Source: an uncultured Acidovorax sp. (GTDB lineage Bacteria > Pseudomonadota > Gammaproteobacteria > Burkholderiales > Burkholderiaceae_C). From it: a stretch of DNA of 64,000 nucleotides. Shown piece after piece: positions 38,053 to 47,577 of the stretch. Under the pieces are notes generated by a model that searched no databases, was not told the origin of the DNA, and saw only the letters and a program-made list of their open reading frames with translations. The translations under genes and the position numbers were made by a program. Location: positions 62,001 to 126,000 of the forward strand of contig CAJYHL010000053.1 of the NCBI GenBank assembly GCA_913774625.1, read 5' to 3'. How positions within the stretch are numbered: the first letter of the stretch is position 1; each line of letters begins with the position of its first letter.

Positions 38053-39216
38053 TCAGAAGAAGGTGACTTCTTCCTGCGGTGCGGGTGCGGGCGTGCCGCC
38101 CGCCGGCCCGGAAGTGGCCGCGCTGTGAAGATGGCGTTCGCTGTCCATGGCGTAGGTGGCCTCCAGCTCGTCCAGCAGGCCCTGGGCGTCGAGCGGCTCC
38201 AGCTCGCCGCTGCGGGCATAGCGGTCGCGGTGCTCCTGCAGCACGCCCGGCACGCGCTGGATGTTGTCGCGCACATGGCTCAGTACCTGGCTGACCCGGT
38301 CCTGGAACTGCAGCTGCACCAGGGAGTCGTTGATTTCGTGCTGGATCTCGCGGCCCTCGTCGCGCAGGACCTGGGCCGACTGCGCCAGCTCCGTCGTCAT
38401 CTGCAGGAAGGACCCCAGCACCTGGTCGATCCGGCTCTCGGAGTCGGAGATGACGTGCTGCTCCTGCTGCTTGGAAGCCTCCGCCGCAGCACGGGCGTCG
38501 TCGATGGCGAGGTTGATGGCCCGGACCTTCTCGATGATGCGCTGGCCCGTCTCGCCCGACAGCCGGGACAGCGAGCGCACCTCCTGCGCCACCTGCGCAA
38601 AGCCCCGTCCCCGGTCGCCCGCGTGCGCCGCCTCGATGGTGGCATTGATGGCCAGCAGGTTGGTCTGCTGCGCGATCCGCGAGACGGCGGCGGCCATCTC
38701 CTGCATCTCCGCGACGAAGCGCTGCAGCCCTTCGACCTTGCTGAGCATCTCGGCCTTGCCGTGCATGGCTTCGCGCAGCGAGGCGATCAGCTGCTGCAGC
38801 TGCTGCTGGCTCTGGACGTACACCGCGTCGGCTGCGGCCTCCTGGGATTGCGCGCCGGTGGCGCCGGATTGCAGGGAGGTGCGTTCGAGACGCTGGACGA
38901 TGACGGAAAAGCGCGTGCTGAGCGCAGCGATCGCCTCTTCCGTCTGCTCCCGGGAAGACTCGATGTGCCGGGACCAGACGGGGGCCAGCTGCGCGCTGAA
39001 GGCCTCGACGTCGGCCAGCCATCGCTCCCGCTCAGCCGTGGCCAGGCCCTCGCCCTGCCGGGCCTGGCGCCAGGCCAGACCGCCTCCGATCAGCAGCGCC
39101 GCCGCGCACAGCACGCCCGGGACGCTGAAGGAGGAAAGGGCCAATGAAAACACCGCGCCCAACGCTGAAAGGGCGGGGGCGGCAAGCACGCGGAAGTTCA
39201 GCCGGTCTGTGGTCAT
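38053..39216 (-). CDS. Short methyl-accepting chemotaxis-like protein
   Basis: 387 residues from ATG 39216. Two adjacent transmembrane helices (about 9-28 and 32-48) with almost no external loop, then a coiled-coil region and a shortened signalling tip [20 protein letters not shown]-like (about 190-250). There is no HAMP, and the far C-terminal adaptation region is missing or altered. It ends EEVTFF. It is the first gene of the island, so it may be the dedicated receptor of this CheA. Function as a receptor is inferred from the tip sequence. Confidence 0.85.
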   Translation of the reverse strand: MTTDRLNFRVLAAPALSALGAVFSLALSSFSVPGVLCAAALLIGGGLAWRQARQGEGLATAERERWLADVEAFSAQLAPVWSRHIESSREQTEEAIAALSTRFSVIVQRLERTSLQSGATGAQSQEAAADAVYVQSQQQLQQLIASLREAMHGKAEMLSKVEGLQRFVAEMQEMAAAVSRIAQQTNLLAINATIEAAHAGDRGRGFAQVAQEVRSLSRLSGETGQRIIEKVRAINLAIDDARAAAEASKQQEQHVISDSESRIDQVLGSFLQMTTELAQSAQVLRDEGREIQHEINDSLVQLQFQDRVSQVLSHVRDNIQRVPGVLQEHRDRYARSGELEPLDAQGLLDELEATYAMDSERHLHSAATSGPAGGTPAPAPQEEVTFF

Positions 39217-39338
39217 CTCAGGGCCCCGAAACGGCTCATGGGTAGTCTTTGCTATCCAAGAGAAGGCAAAAATCAATCCCTTGAAAATAACAGGATGTGA
39301 CAAATAGTCGTAGGAAGTTACCTCACCCTAATCCCCTC

Positions 39339-39379
39339 AAAGGGACCTCATTGACCAAAAAAGGGACCCTATCGGCCAA
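39339..39379 (+). promoter_or_regulatory. Direct repeats, likely AraC-family operator half-sites
   Basis: AAAGGGACCTCATTGACCAA (39339-39358) and AAAGGGACCCTATCGGCCAA (39360-39379) are direct repeats at a 21-bp period, 15 of 20 positions matching. Two half-sites in the same orientation two helical turns apart are the classic AraC-family layout (compare araI1-araI2). They lie just ahead of the AraC-type gene and also upstream of the divergent chemosensory operon. Confidence 0.55.
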
Positions 39380-39405
39380 TATAGATTGATTGACAATTCC
39401 ATGCC

Positions 39406-40617
39406 ATGCGGATGCCAGCATACGCAGCAATGGTCAAGAAACTGAACGACAACGAGGGCTCGCAGCGCCCCAAGAGACAAGGGGCTGCGCGCGACGATCA
39501 GCGAGCCGACATGCCGCCCGTGCTCCTGCGGCTGCTCATCAACGAGGCCCTGGCGAACGGCCCGCCGCCGGCCTCCCTGCTGCGTGGATCCGGGCTGGAG
39601 CCGGCCGACCTGAATTCCGCGCAGCTGAGGATTTCCTATCACCAGTACGCCGAGGTGGTGCGCCGCTTCCTGGCCGCACGCCCTTCGCTGTCGGCCGCGG
39701 TGCAGATCGGCAACCGGGTCAACATCCTGTCGCTGGGCAAGGTGGCGCTGGGCCTGATGGCCAGCGAGAACCACCAGGAGATGCTCGACTTCCTCGTCGA
39801 GTTCCAGCGCGCGGCCGGCTTCGCCATGGGGCTGTCGCTCTACATTTCCGTTCCGCTGCAGCAGATCCAGGTAGAGGTGGCGCCGCGCTTCGATGATCCG
39901 GATATCGAGCCCTTCCTGAGCCTGTTCACGATCGCCGTGCTCAACCAGCTGATCCGGCAGGTGCTGGGCCCGAATTTCCATGCCGTGCGCATCCTGCTGG
40001 CCCAGCCCCGCCCGCCCGACGTCTTCGAATACGAAATGGCGCTGGGCTCGCGCATCAGCTTCGGCGCCCGCACCAGCATGCTGTGCCTGCCGCTGGAGCC
40101 GGTCAGGATCTCCGCGGCCGAGCCCAGCGTGGTGGAACGGATGCGCGAACTCCTCGCCGCAGGCGCCGCCGTGCCGCATTTCGAGCATGGCGCGGCCGTG
40201 ATGCAGATCATCCGCCGTGTCCAGGCGGCAGCGCCGCCGCTGGCGCAGATCGCGGCGGAGCTCAACATCAGCGAACGCACGCTGCGCCGCAAGCTGCAGG
40301 AGGAAGGCCTGACCTACCGCGGCCTGATCAACGAGCACCGCCGGCAGCGCACCATCGCCCTGCTGGTGCAGTCCAGCACGCCGATGACCGAGGTCGCCAG
40401 CCAGACCGGATATTCCAGTCCCCGCAGCCTGCGGCGCGCCGTCCAGCGCTGGACCGGCAGCGGCCCCAGCAACGTCCGGCGCAGCATGGAACCCGGAGCA
40501 CAGGATTGGATCCTGTCCGCCGGCCAGAGGAAGGCCAAGGAGAAGAAAAAGGAGACGGCCGGCTCGCCCCCTGCCGACGGGCAAAGCGGCGGGAACGACC
40601 CCTGCCAGATCACCTAG
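39406..40617 (+). CDS. AraC-family transcriptional regulator (arabinose-binding-domain type)
   Basis: 403-residue regulator. The N-terminal half (about 45-240) resembles the effector domain found in the OruR/ArgR-like AraC subgroup (LLINEALANG, ISYHQYAEVVRRF). The C-terminal 100 residues carry the double HTH: LAQIAAELNISERTLRRKLQ and MTEVASQTGYSSPRSLRRAV. A charged Lys/Glu-rich tail follows. The start could be ATG 39406, 39412 or 39430; the last begins MVKKLND. It is divergent from the chemosensory island, and direct repeats suited to AraC binding sit in between, so it may regulate the island. Effector unknown. Confidence 0.88.
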   Translation: MRMPAYAAMVKKLNDNEGSQRPKRQGAARDDQRADMPPVLLRLLINEALANGPPPASLLRGSGLEPADLNSAQLRISYHQYAEVVRRFLAARPSLSAAVQIGNRVNILSLGKVALGLMASENHQEMLDFLVEFQRAAGFAMGLSLYISVPLQQIQVEVAPRFDDPDIEPFLSLFTIAVLNQLIRQVLGPNFHAVRILLAQPRPPDVFEYEMALGSRISFGARTSMLCLPLEPVRISAAEPSVVERMRELLAAGAAVPHFEHGAAVMQIIRRVQAAAPPLAQIAAELNISERTLRRKLQEEGLTYRGLINEHRRQRTIALLVQSSTPMTEVASQTGYSSPRSLRRAVQRWTGSGPSNVRRSMEPGAQDWILSAGQRKAKEKKKETAGSPPADGQSGGNDPCQIT

Positions 40618-40636
40618 AACGTGTTTACGATCTCAG
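40615..40636 (+). repeat. Copy of the AGAACGTGTTNACGATCTC repeat on the AraC stop codon
   Basis: TAGAACGTGTTTACGATCTC begins in the TAG stop of the AraC-type gene. It closely matches the left end of the MITE-like element at 26651 (one base difference in the first 20). Confidence 0.7.
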
Positions 40637-40682
40637 GATTCCCGCGCCCGCACGACACAACCTCCACCGCCAGGACCCCACC

Positions 40683-41450
40683 TTGACCACCGCTCCCGCC
40701 GCCGCCTTCGACGCCACCCGATACGACGCCGCCATCGTCGATCTGGACGGCACCATGATCGACACGCTGGGCGACTTCAGCGAAGCGCTCAACCGCATGC
40801 TGCGCGACCTGGGGCTGCCGGCCATCGGGGCGAACGACATCGAACGCATGGTGGGCAAGGGCTCCGAGCATCTGCTGCGCTCGGTGCTGCTGCACGTGCT
40901 GGGCAGCGGCGACGCAGCACGGGCAGAGGCGCTCTACCCCGCCGCCTGGGAGGCCTACCAGCGGCATTACCTGGCGCTCAATGGCGAATACGCCAGCACC
41001 TATCCCGGCGTGGAAGCCGGCCTGCGGGCGCTGCGCGCTGCCGGGCTGAAGCTGGCCTGCCTGACCAACAAGCCCACGGCCTTCGCCGTGCCGCTGCTAA
41101 AGGCCAAAGGGCTGGAAGGATTTTTCGACCAGGTGTTCGGGGGCGATGCCTTCGAGCGCAAGAAGCCCGACCCGCTGCCGCTGCTCAAGACCTGCGAGGC
41201 GCTGCGCACCCAGCCCGCGCGCACGCTGATGATCGGCGACTCCAGCAACGACGCCCAGGCCGCGCGTGCCGCCGGCTGCCCGGTGGTGCTGGTCACCTAC
41301 GGCTACAACCACGGCCAGCCTGCGCGCAGCGTGGATGCCGACGGCTACGTGGATGCGCTGACCGAGCTCGTGTGCAGTCCCGCACCCCAGCGCCCGGGCG
41401 AGGCCTCGGCCCCCGTCAGCCCGCCGGCTTGCCCAGCAGCGCGTCCTTGA
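40683..41450 (+). CDS. gph: Phosphoglycolate phosphatase
   Basis: 255-residue HAD-superfamily enzyme that dephosphorylates 2-phosphoglycolate. Motif I is IVDLDGTMIDTL (about residues 19-30), motif II LACLTNKP, motif III KKPDP and motif IV MIGDSSNDAQAA. No ATG fits; TTG 40683 gives MTTAPAAAFDATRYDAAIVDLD and has AGGA about 8 bp upstream. In related genomes gph sits between rpe and trpE. Its last 35 bp overlap, tail to tail, the end of the chalcone-isomerase-like gene. Confidence 0.93.
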   Translation: MTTAPAAAFDATRYDAAIVDLDGTMIDTLGDFSEALNRMLRDLGLPAIGANDIERMVGKGSEHLLRSVLLHVLGSGDAARAEALYPAAWEAYQRHYLALNGEYASTYPGVEAGLRALRAAGLKLACLTNKPTAFAVPLLKAKGLEGFFDQVFGGDAFERKKPDPLPLLKTCEALRTQPARTLMIGDSSNDAQAARAAGCPVVLVTYGYNHGQPARSVDADGYVDALTELVCSPAPQRPGEASAPVSPPACPAARP

Positions 41451-42021
41451 GCCGCCAGTCGGCGGGATTGGGCCCGAGCCAGACGCCCAGCAGCGCGTCG
41501 AAGAATTCCGGCTCCTTGAAAGGCTCGCCCTGCGGCTGGCCCTTGACGGTGATGAGCATGCCGGTGCCGGGCAGCCAATCGACATAGAAGTTGTCGCCCG
41601 CCAGCAGCTTCTTGTGGGCCGAGAAGATCTGACCCATGCGGACCATGCCCGGCACCAGGCGCGAGAAGGAGGTCCGGTCCATGTTGCTTTCCACGCCCCG
41701 GTAGAACAGGCGGCCGAGCTCCTCCGAATCGATGTCCCGCAGCATGGTGATGGTCAGCCGCTTGGCGCCGGGCATGGCGGCGATCTCGGCGGCCGAGGCG
41801 GCGGGCTGCGGCAGGTAGAGGCCGGCAGCATAGACCTTGAACACCGCCTTGTAGCGTATGCCCGCGCCGTTGAGCCGCAGGGTCTGGCCCTGCACGGCCT
41901 GGGTGGGCTCGAAGCGCACGCCGGCCAGCTCGATGCCGGCAGGCTGCTGGGCTCCGGCCCCGCTCCACGCCAGGCTCGCCGCCAGAAACACCATGGGCCG
42001 AAACCAGGACGAAAGAAACAT
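41416..42021 (-). CDS. Secreted chalcone-isomerase-like protein
   Basis: 201 residues from ATG 42021, with a Sec signal (MFLSSWFRPMVFLAASLAWSG, cleavage near GAGA-QQ). The mature part has the chalcone-isomerase-like fold of bacterial periplasmic proteins: LNGAGIRYKAVFKVYAAGLYL, then a DIDSEELGRLF segment. The plant active-site residues are not evident, so enzymatic activity is unlikely to be chalcone isomerisation. It lies antisense between gph and trpE. Its own upstream region holds a 20-bp palindrome. Confidence 0.82.
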   Translation of the reverse strand: MFLSSWFRPMVFLAASLAWSGAGAQQPAGIELAGVRFEPTQAVQGQTLRLNGAGIRYKAVFKVYAAGLYLPQPAASAAEIAAMPGAKRLTITMLRDIDSEELGRLFYRGVESNMDRTSFSRLVPGMVRMGQIFSAHKKLLAGDNFYVDWLPGTGMLITVKGQPQGEPFKEPEFFDALLGVWLGPNPADWRLKDALLGKPAG

Positions 42022-42373
42022 GGGCACCCCCGAAAAAGAACGGTCGTTCTTTTCATTGTGACCGAGTGGCGGGCCGGCTGCACAACGCCCGTTCGAGCCA
42101 CCGGGCTTTGATACACTTTCAGCGATGTTCATCCACCGCGTTTTCATTACAGGTTGCAGCGACCGGGGAGCCTGGCCCTGGCGCAAGCCATCCTCGTCCA
42201 ACAACGCCTGAAAGCACCTGGGCCACATCCCAGCGTGCGCCCGTGGCCCCTCCTGCCTCGATCCCTTCACATCGACGAGCGGGCCGAACCCTTGGAATGA
42301 ACTGCGGCGCTGTGCGTTCACACACGCCGACCTGCCATCCCCTGCAGGCGCCGCATGAGCTGGGAGCTCCCCC
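42022..42373. other. Intergenic region between chalcone-isomerase-like gene and trpE
   Basis: 352 bp, divergent. It holds the palindrome at 42034-42053 and a GC-rich leader before trpE. I looked for a trp leader peptide with consecutive Trp codons and an attenuator pair and found none, so trp control here is probably not classical attenuation. No convincing gene is present. Confidence 0.5.
42034..42053. promoter_or_regulatory. Palindromic operator AAAAGAACGGTCGTTCTTTT
   Basis: AAAAGAACG-GT-CGTTCTTTT, perfect 9-bp arms. It begins 13 bp upstream of the chalcone-isomerase-like start. GAACG-N2-CGTTC cores are typical of TetR/AcrR-family operators. No TetR regulator is in the window, so the regulator would act from elsewhere. 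It is about 320 bp from trpE. Confidence 0.55.
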
Positions 42374-43873
42374 GTGATCACTGAACTCGAATTCAAAAGC
42401 CTCGCCGGCGAAGGCTACAACCGCATCCCGCTGATGGCGGAAGCCTTCGCGGACCTGGAAACCCCTTTATCCCTCTACCTCAAGCTGGCCCATGGCGGCG
42501 GCAGCGGCAAGCACAGCTTCCTGCTCGAATCGGTGGTGGGCGGCGAGCGCTTCGGGCGCTACAGCTTCATCGGCCTGCCGGCGCGCACCCTGCTGCGCGC
42601 CAGCGGCTTCGGCGACGCCGCCCGCACCGAGGTCGTGACCGACGGCCAGGTGGTGGAGACCGCCGCGGGCAATCCGCTGGACTTCATCGCCGCCTACCAG
42701 CAGCGCTTCAAGGTGGCGCTGCGGCCCGGCCTGCCGCGCTTTTGCGGCGGCCTGGCGGGCTACTTCGGCTACGACGCGGTGCGCTACATCGAGAAGAAGC
42801 TGGAAAAGACCTGCCCGCCCGACACGCTGGGCTGCCCCGACATCCTGCTGCTGCAGTGCGAGGAGCTGGCCGTCATCGACAACCTCTCGGGCAAGCTCTA
42901 CCTCATCGTCTATGCCGACCCGGCCCAGCCCGAAGCCTATGCCCGCGCCAAGAAGCGCCTGCGCGAGCTGAAGGACCAGCTGAAGTATTCGGTCAGCGCC
43001 CCCGTGGTGCGCCCCACCGAGAGCCACCCCGCGCAGCGCAGCTTCGCCAAGGCCGACTACCTGGCCGCGGTGGAGCGCGCCAAGGAACTCATCGCCGCGG
43101 GCGACTTCATGCAGGTGCAGGTGGGCCAGCGCATCCACAAGCGCTACACCGAAAGCCCCTTGAGCCTCTACCGCGCGCTGCGCTCGCTGAACCCGTCGCC
43201 GTACATGTACTACTACGACTTCGGCGACTTCCAGGTGGTGGGCGCCAGCCCCGAGATCCTGGTGCGGCAGGAAAGCACGCCGGAGGGTCAGAAGGTCACC
43301 ATCCGCCCGCTGGCCGGGACCCGGCCGCGCGGCGCCACGCCCGAGAAGGACAAGGCCACCGAGGTCGAGCTCATCAACGACCCCAAGGAGCGCGCCGAGC
43401 ACGTCATGCTGATCGACCTGGCGCGCAACGACATCGGCCGCATCGCCCGGACCGGCACGGTGAAGGTGACCGAGGCCTTCGCCGTGGAGCGCTACAGCCA
43501 CGTGATGCACATCGTGAGCAACGTGGAAGGCATCCTCCATGAAGGCATGACCAACATGGACGTGCTCAAGGCCACCTTCCCCGCGGGCACGCTGACCGGC
43601 GCGCCCAAGGTGCATGCCATGGAGCTCATCGACCAGCTGGAGCCCTCCAAGCGCGGCCTCTACGGCGGCGCCTGCGGCTACCTGAGCTACGCGGGCGACA
43701 TGGATGTGGCCATCGCCATCCGCACCGGCATCATCAAGGACGGCACGCTCTACGTGCAGGCCGCGGCCGGCGTGGTGGCGGACTCGGTGCCCGAGATGGA
43801 ATGGAAGGAAACCGAGCACAAGGCCCGCGCCCTGCTGCGCGCGGCCGAGCTGGTCGAGGAGGGCCTGGAATGA
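42374..43873 (+). CDS. trpE: Anthranilate synthase component I
   Basis: 499-residue chorismate-using subunit that makes anthranilate with ammonia from TrpG. The feedback-site motif LLES is at residues 50-53. The catalytic half contains [52 protein letters not shown] and the [21 protein letters not shown] segment. The start is GTG 42374 ([10 protein letters not shown]). It overlaps the chorismate mutase start as ATGA. It is the first gene of the trp operon. Confidence 0.97.
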   Translation: MITELEFKSLAGEGYNRIPLMAEAFADLETPLSLYLKLAHGGGSGKHSFLLESVVGGERFGRYSFIGLPARTLLRASGFGDAARTEVVTDGQVVETAAGNPLDFIAAYQQRFKVALRPGLPRFCGGLAGYFGYDAVRYIEKKLEKTCPPDTLGCPDILLLQCEELAVIDNLSGKLYLIVYADPAQPEAYARAKKRLRELKDQLKYSVSAPVVRPTESHPAQRSFAKADYLAAVERAKELIAAGDFMQVQVGQRIHKRYTESPLSLYRALRSLNPSPYMYYYDFGDFQVVGASPEILVRQESTPEGQKVTIRPLAGTRPRGATPEKDKATEVELINDPKERAEHVMLIDLARNDIGRIARTGTVKVTEAFAVERYSHVMHIVSNVEGILHEGMTNMDVLKATFPAGTLTGAPKVHAMELIDQLEPSKRGLYGGACGYLSYAGDMDVAIAIRTGIIKDGTLYVQAAAGVVADSVPEMEWKETEHKARALLRAAELVEEGLE

Positions 43874-44226
43874 GCCGCGCCATCGACAAGACCCGGCCCT
43901 GCGCCAGCATGGCCGAGGTGCGAGCCCGGGTGGACGCGCTGGACGACGTCCTGGTGCCGCTGCTGGTCGAGCGCGGCGGCTACATGACGCAGGCCGCGAT
44001 CAACAAACCGCAGCGCTCCCAGGTGCGCGACGAGGCCCGCATCGAGGCCATCGTGGCCCGCGTGCGCGCCCGCGCCCAGGCCGAGGGCGGCCAGCCCGAC
44101 CTGATCGAGGCCATCTACCGCGCCATGATGGAGGCGTACATCGCCTACGAGCACCGCGAATTCGAACGCCTGGCCGCCGCCGGCCAGAAGGCACAGCCAC
44201 AGCAGAACCAGGAGCCCACGCCATGA
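43870..44226 (+). CDS. Chorismate mutase (AroQ type)
   Basis: 118-residue chorismate mutase that converts chorismate to prephenate. It has the AroQ helical layout: R in [22 protein letters not shown]-rich [19 protein letters not shown], and [18 protein letters not shown] near the end. ATG 43870 overlaps the trpE stop as ATGA, and the stop overlaps the trpG start, so it is tightly embedded between the two anthranilate synthase subunits. It draws the shared precursor chorismate toward phenylalanine and tyrosine, an unusual partner for the trp operon. Confidence 0.9.
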   Translation: MSRAIDKTRPCASMAEVRARVDALDDVLVPLLVERGGYMTQAAINKPQRSQVRDEARIEAIVARVRARAQAEGGQPDLIEAIYRAMMEAYIAYEHREFERLAAAGQKAQPQQNQEPTP

Positions 44227-44828
44227 CCACGAATGCGACGAACGCCACGGCCCGCCCCCGGCTGCTGATGGTGGACAACTACGACAGCTTCACCTTCAAC
44301 ATCGTGCAGTACTTCGGCGAACTGGGCGCCGAGGTGGAGGTCTTCCGCAACGACGAGATCACGCTCGAAGGCATCGCCGAGCGCCGGCCCGACCGGCTGG
44401 TGATCTCGCCCGGGCCCTGCTCGCCAGCAGAGGCCGGCATCTCGGTGGCGGCGATCAAGCACTTCGCCGGCAAGCTGCCCATCCTGGGCGTGTGCCTGGG
44501 CCACCAGAGCATCGGCGCGGCCTTCGGCGGCACCATCGTCCGCGCGCAGGAGCTGATGCACGGCAAGACCAGCGTCATCACCACCACGCGGCAGGGCGTG
44601 TTCGCGGGCCTGCCGGAGCAGTTCACCGTCAACCGCTACCACTCGCTGGCCATCGAGCGCGCCACCTGCCCCGAGGCGCTGGCCGTGACGGCCTGGACCG
44701 AAGACGGCGAGATCATGGGCGTGCGCCACCGGGAACTGGACATCGAGGGCGTGCAGTTCCACCCGGAAAGCATCCTGACCGAGCACGGCCACGCCATGCT
44801 GAAGAACTTCCTGGAGCCGCGCGCATGA
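44223..44828 (+). CDS. trpG: Anthranilate synthase component II (glutamine amidotransferase)
   Basis: 201-residue class I glutamine amidotransferase that feeds ammonia to TrpE. The nucleophile cysteine is in [10 protein letters not shown], and the His-Glu pair is in FHPESILT. It begins [26 protein letters not shown]. Start and stop overlap the neighbouring genes by 4 bp each. It may also serve p-aminobenzoate synthesis, as in other bacteria with a single trpG/pabA. Confidence 0.96.
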   Translation: MTTNATNATARPRLLMVDNYDSFTFNIVQYFGELGAEVEVFRNDEITLEGIAERRPDRLVISPGPCSPAEAGISVAAIKHFAGKLPILGVCLGHQSIGAAFGGTIVRAQELMHGKTSVITTTRQGVFAGLPEQFTVNRYHSLAIERATCPEALAVTAWTEDGEIMGVRHRELDIEGVQFHPESILTEHGHAMLKNFLEPRA

Positions 44829-45526
44829 CCGGCCTGGGCCTGCCGGGCATCGACGGACACCAGCTGCTGGTGTTCGTGGCTGCGGGCTGGCTGCTCAACC
44901 TCACGCCCGGGCCGGACGTGTTCTACATCGTCACGCACGCGCTGCGCTCCGGCGCCCGCGCGGGCATCGTGGCGGGGCTGGGCATCACCGCCGGCTGCTT
45001 CGTGCATGTGGCGGCGGCTGCGCTGGGCGTCAGCGCCTTGCTGGCCACCTCAGCCACCGCCTTCACGGCGCTGAAGTGGGCGGGCGCCGCCTACCTCGTC
45101 TACGTGGGCCTGCGCATGCTGCGTGCGCGCCCCGGAGGCGGTCTGGCCGCCGTGGCGCGCGGCGCTGGCGGCCCAGCGCAGGCAGGCAGCACTCCTGCTG
45201 CCGCCGCCGCGTCGCTGGCCGAGGTGTTCAAGGGCGGCTTCTGGACCAATGTGCTCAACCCCAAGGTCGCCGTCTTCTTCCTGGCCTTCGTGCCGCAGTT
45301 CATCGCGCCGGGCACCGAGCACAAGGCCCTGGCCTTCGCGCTGCTGGGCACGCTGTTCAACCTCAACGCCATTCCGGTGAACGTGGGCTGGGCCCTGGCC
45401 GCCACCTGGATGGCGCGCCGCGTGGGCATCGTGCAGCGCGGCATGCACTGGCTGGACCGCGTGGCCGGCGCCCTGTTCGTCGCATTCGGCATCAAGCTGG
45501 CGCTCGCCGAGCCGCCGGCCCCCTGA
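44825..45526 (+). CDS. LysE/RhtB-family amino acid exporter
   Basis: 233-residue inner-membrane exporter with about six helices. The family signature is clear: [29 protein letters not shown] near the N-terminus, then GLRMLR, a Gly/Ala-rich linker (about 105-130) and [21 protein letters not shown]. It overlaps trpG by 4 bp and precedes trpD by 20 bp. Its position inside the trp operon suggests export of tryptophan, an intermediate or a related amino acid, as a relief valve; the substrate is inferred only. Confidence 0.9.
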   Translation: MTGLGLPGIDGHQLLVFVAAGWLLNLTPGPDVFYIVTHALRSGARAGIVAGLGITAGCFVHVAAAALGVSALLATSATAFTALKWAGAAYLVYVGLRMLRARPGGGLAAVARGAGGPAQAGSTPAAAAASLAEVFKGGFWTNVLNPKVAVFFLAFVPQFIAPGTEHKALAFALLGTLFNLNAIPVNVGWALAATWMARRVGIVQRGMHWLDRVAGALFVAFGIKLALAEPPAP

Positions 45527-45546
45527 TCTGACCGGAGACCTCTTCC

Positions 45547-46599
45547 ATGTCCATCACCCCCCAGGAAGCGCTGCAGCGCACCATCGAGCACCGCGAGATC
45601 TTCCACGACGAGATGCTGCACCTGATGCGCCTGATCATGCGCGGCGAGCTCTCGCCCGTGATGACGGCGGCCATCGTGACCGGCCTGCGCGTGAAGAAGG
45701 AGACCATCGGCGAGATCACCGCCGCCGCGCAGGTGATGCGCGAGTTCTCGCACAAGGTCCATGTGCAGGACACGCGCCACCTGGTGGACATCGTGGGCAC
45801 GGGCGGCGACGGCGCCAACACCTTCAACATCTCCACCTGCGCGATGTTCGTGGCCGCCGCGGCCGGCGCCAAGACGGCCAAGCACGGCGGGCGCGGCGTC
45901 TCCAGCAAGAGCGGCAGCGCCGACGTGATGGAGTCGCTGGGCGTGCGCATCGACCTGCCGCCCGAGGCCATCGCGCGCAGCATCGCCGAGGTGGGTATCG
46001 GCTTCATGTTCGCGCCCAACCACCACCCCGCCATGAAGAACGTGGCGCCGGTGCGCCGCGAGCTAGGCGTGCGCACCATCTTCAACATCCTGGGTCCGCT
46101 CACCAACCCGGCCGGCGCACCCAACATCCTGATGGGCGTGTTCCACCCCGACCTGGTGGGCATCCAGGTGCGCGCGCTGCAGCGCCTGGGCGCCGAACAT
46201 GCGCTGGTGGTCTATGGCCGCGACGGCATGGACGAGATCAGCCTGGGCGCGGCCACCATGGTGGGCGAGCTGAAGAACGGCGAGATCCGCGAATACGAGA
46301 TCCACCCCGAGGACTTCGGCCTGCCCATGGCCAGCAACCGCACGCTGAAGGTGGACACGCCCGAGGAGTCGCGCGAGATGCTGATGGGCGTGCTGCGCGG
46401 CAGCGCAGGCCCGGCGCAGGACATCGTCTGCCTGAACGCGGGCGCCGCGCTCTACGCCGCGGGCGTGGCCGGCTCCATCGCCGAAGGGCTGGACAAGGCG
46501 CGCGCCGCCATCGCCAGCGGCGCGGCCCTGGCCCGGCTGGAGCGGCTGGTGGCCTGCACGCACATGCTGGCGGATGCAACAGCCGCCGCCCAACCGTAA
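45547..46599 (+). CDS. trpD: Anthranilate phosphoribosyltransferase
   Basis: 350-residue enzyme joining anthranilate to PRPP. Motifs: [14 protein letters not shown] (about residues 82-95), [21 protein letters not shown] and the [17 protein letters not shown] segment. Length fits the family. It lies 20 bp after the lysE-type gene and 110 bp ahead of trpC in the same orientation. Confidence 0.97.
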   Translation: MSITPQEALQRTIEHREIFHDEMLHLMRLIMRGELSPVMTAAIVTGLRVKKETIGEITAAAQVMREFSHKVHVQDTRHLVDIVGTGGDGANTFNISTCAMFVAAAAGAKTAKHGGRGVSSKSGSADVMESLGVRIDLPPEAIARSIAEVGIGFMFAPNHHPAMKNVAPVRRELGVRTIFNILGPLTNPAGAPNILMGVFHPDLVGIQVRALQRLGAEHALVVYGRDGMDEISLGAATMVGELKNGEIREYEIHPEDFGLPMASNRTLKVDTPEESREMLMGVLRGSAGPAQDIVCLNAGAALYAAGVAGSIAEGLDKARAAIASGAALARLERLVACTHMLADATAAAQP

Positions 46600-46709
46600 C
46601 CGTCGGGAACCCGGGCCGCCACGCCCGGCTCTGCGCTCTGCGGGGCGGAGCCGGCATTCCGGCCCCTGCCTTTCCCTCTCCCCCTTTCTGCAATCAGAGG
46701 TTCCACACC

Positions 46710-47510
46710 ATGTCCGACATCCTGAACAAGATCGTCGCCGTCAAGCGCGAGGAAGTCGCCGCCGCGCAGAAGAAGATGCCGCTGGCCGCCATGCGCGCCG
46801 ACGCCGAGAGCCGCGTGCTGACGCGCGACTTCGAGGGTGCGCTGCGCGCAAAAATAGCCCGAGGCCAGGCCGCCGTGATCGCCGAGATCAAGAAGGCCAG
46901 CCCCAGCAAGGGCGTGATCCGCGAGAACTTCATTCCCGCCGACATCGCCCAGAGCTATGCCGACGGCGACGGCCAGGTGAGCGCGGCCTGCCTGTCGGTG
47001 CTGACCGACCGCCAGTTCTTCCAGGGCCAGCCCGACTACCTGAAGCAGGCGCGCGCCAGCTGCCAGCTGCCGGTGCTGCGCAAGGACTTCATGGTGGACC
47101 CCTACCAGATCTACGAATCGCGGGCCATGGGCGCCGACGCCATCCTGCTGATCGCCGCCTGCCTGGAAGATGCGCAGATGGCCGAGCTGGAGGCCATCGC
47201 CCGCAGCCTGGACATGGCCGTGCTGGTGGAGGTGCATGACCGCGCCGAGCTGGACCGGGCGCTGAAGCTCAAGACGCCGCTCGTGGGCATCAACAACCGC
47301 AACCTGCGCACCTTCGAGGTGTCGATCTCTACCACGATCGACCTGAAGCAGCATGTGCCGGCCGACCGCCTGCTGGTGGGCGAATCGGGCATCCTGAAAC
47401 CCGACGACGTGAAGACCCTGCGCGATGCGGGCGTGAACGCCTTCCTGGTGGGCGAGGCCTTCATGCGGGCCGACGATCCGGGCCTGGCGCTGGCCAAGCT
47501 GTTCGCCTGA
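46710..47510 (+). CDS. trpC: Indole-3-glycerol phosphate synthase
   Basis: 266-residue TIM-barrel enzyme that cyclises the anthranilate-derived ribulotide. Motifs: [64 protein letters not shown] and VGESGI. A 110-bp gap separates it from trpD. It ends the trp run; trpF, trpB and trpA are not in the window, as expected since they usually form a separate unit in this group. Confidence 0.97.
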   Translation: MSDILNKIVAVKREEVAAAQKKMPLAAMRADAESRVLTRDFEGALRAKIARGQAAVIAEIKKASPSKGVIRENFIPADIAQSYADGDGQVSAACLSVLTDRQFFQGQPDYLKQARASCQLPVLRKDFMVDPYQIYESRAMGADAILLIAACLEDAQMAELEAIARSLDMAVLVEVHDRAELDRALKLKTPLVGINNRNLRTFEVSISTTIDLKQHVPADRLLVGESGILKPDDVKTLRDAGVNAFLVGEAFMRADDPGLALAKLFA

Positions 47511-47519
47511 CACTCGATC

Positions 47520-47536
47520 GCTATCACTTCGATAGC
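47520..47536. repeat. 17-bp palindrome GCTAY-N7-RTAGC, copy 1
   Basis: GCTATCACTTCGATAGC, between trpC and ung, 10 bp after the trpC stop. Same form as the copies at 52273 and 61789. Confidence 0.6.
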
Positions 47537-47577
47537 ATAATGCGCTTGATCCAACTGGGCTACGAGCCGATCCGACC

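Noticed and set aside
42022-42373. trp leader peptide and attenuator
   Set aside because: No short frame with consecutive Trp codons and no terminator/antiterminator pair could be seen.
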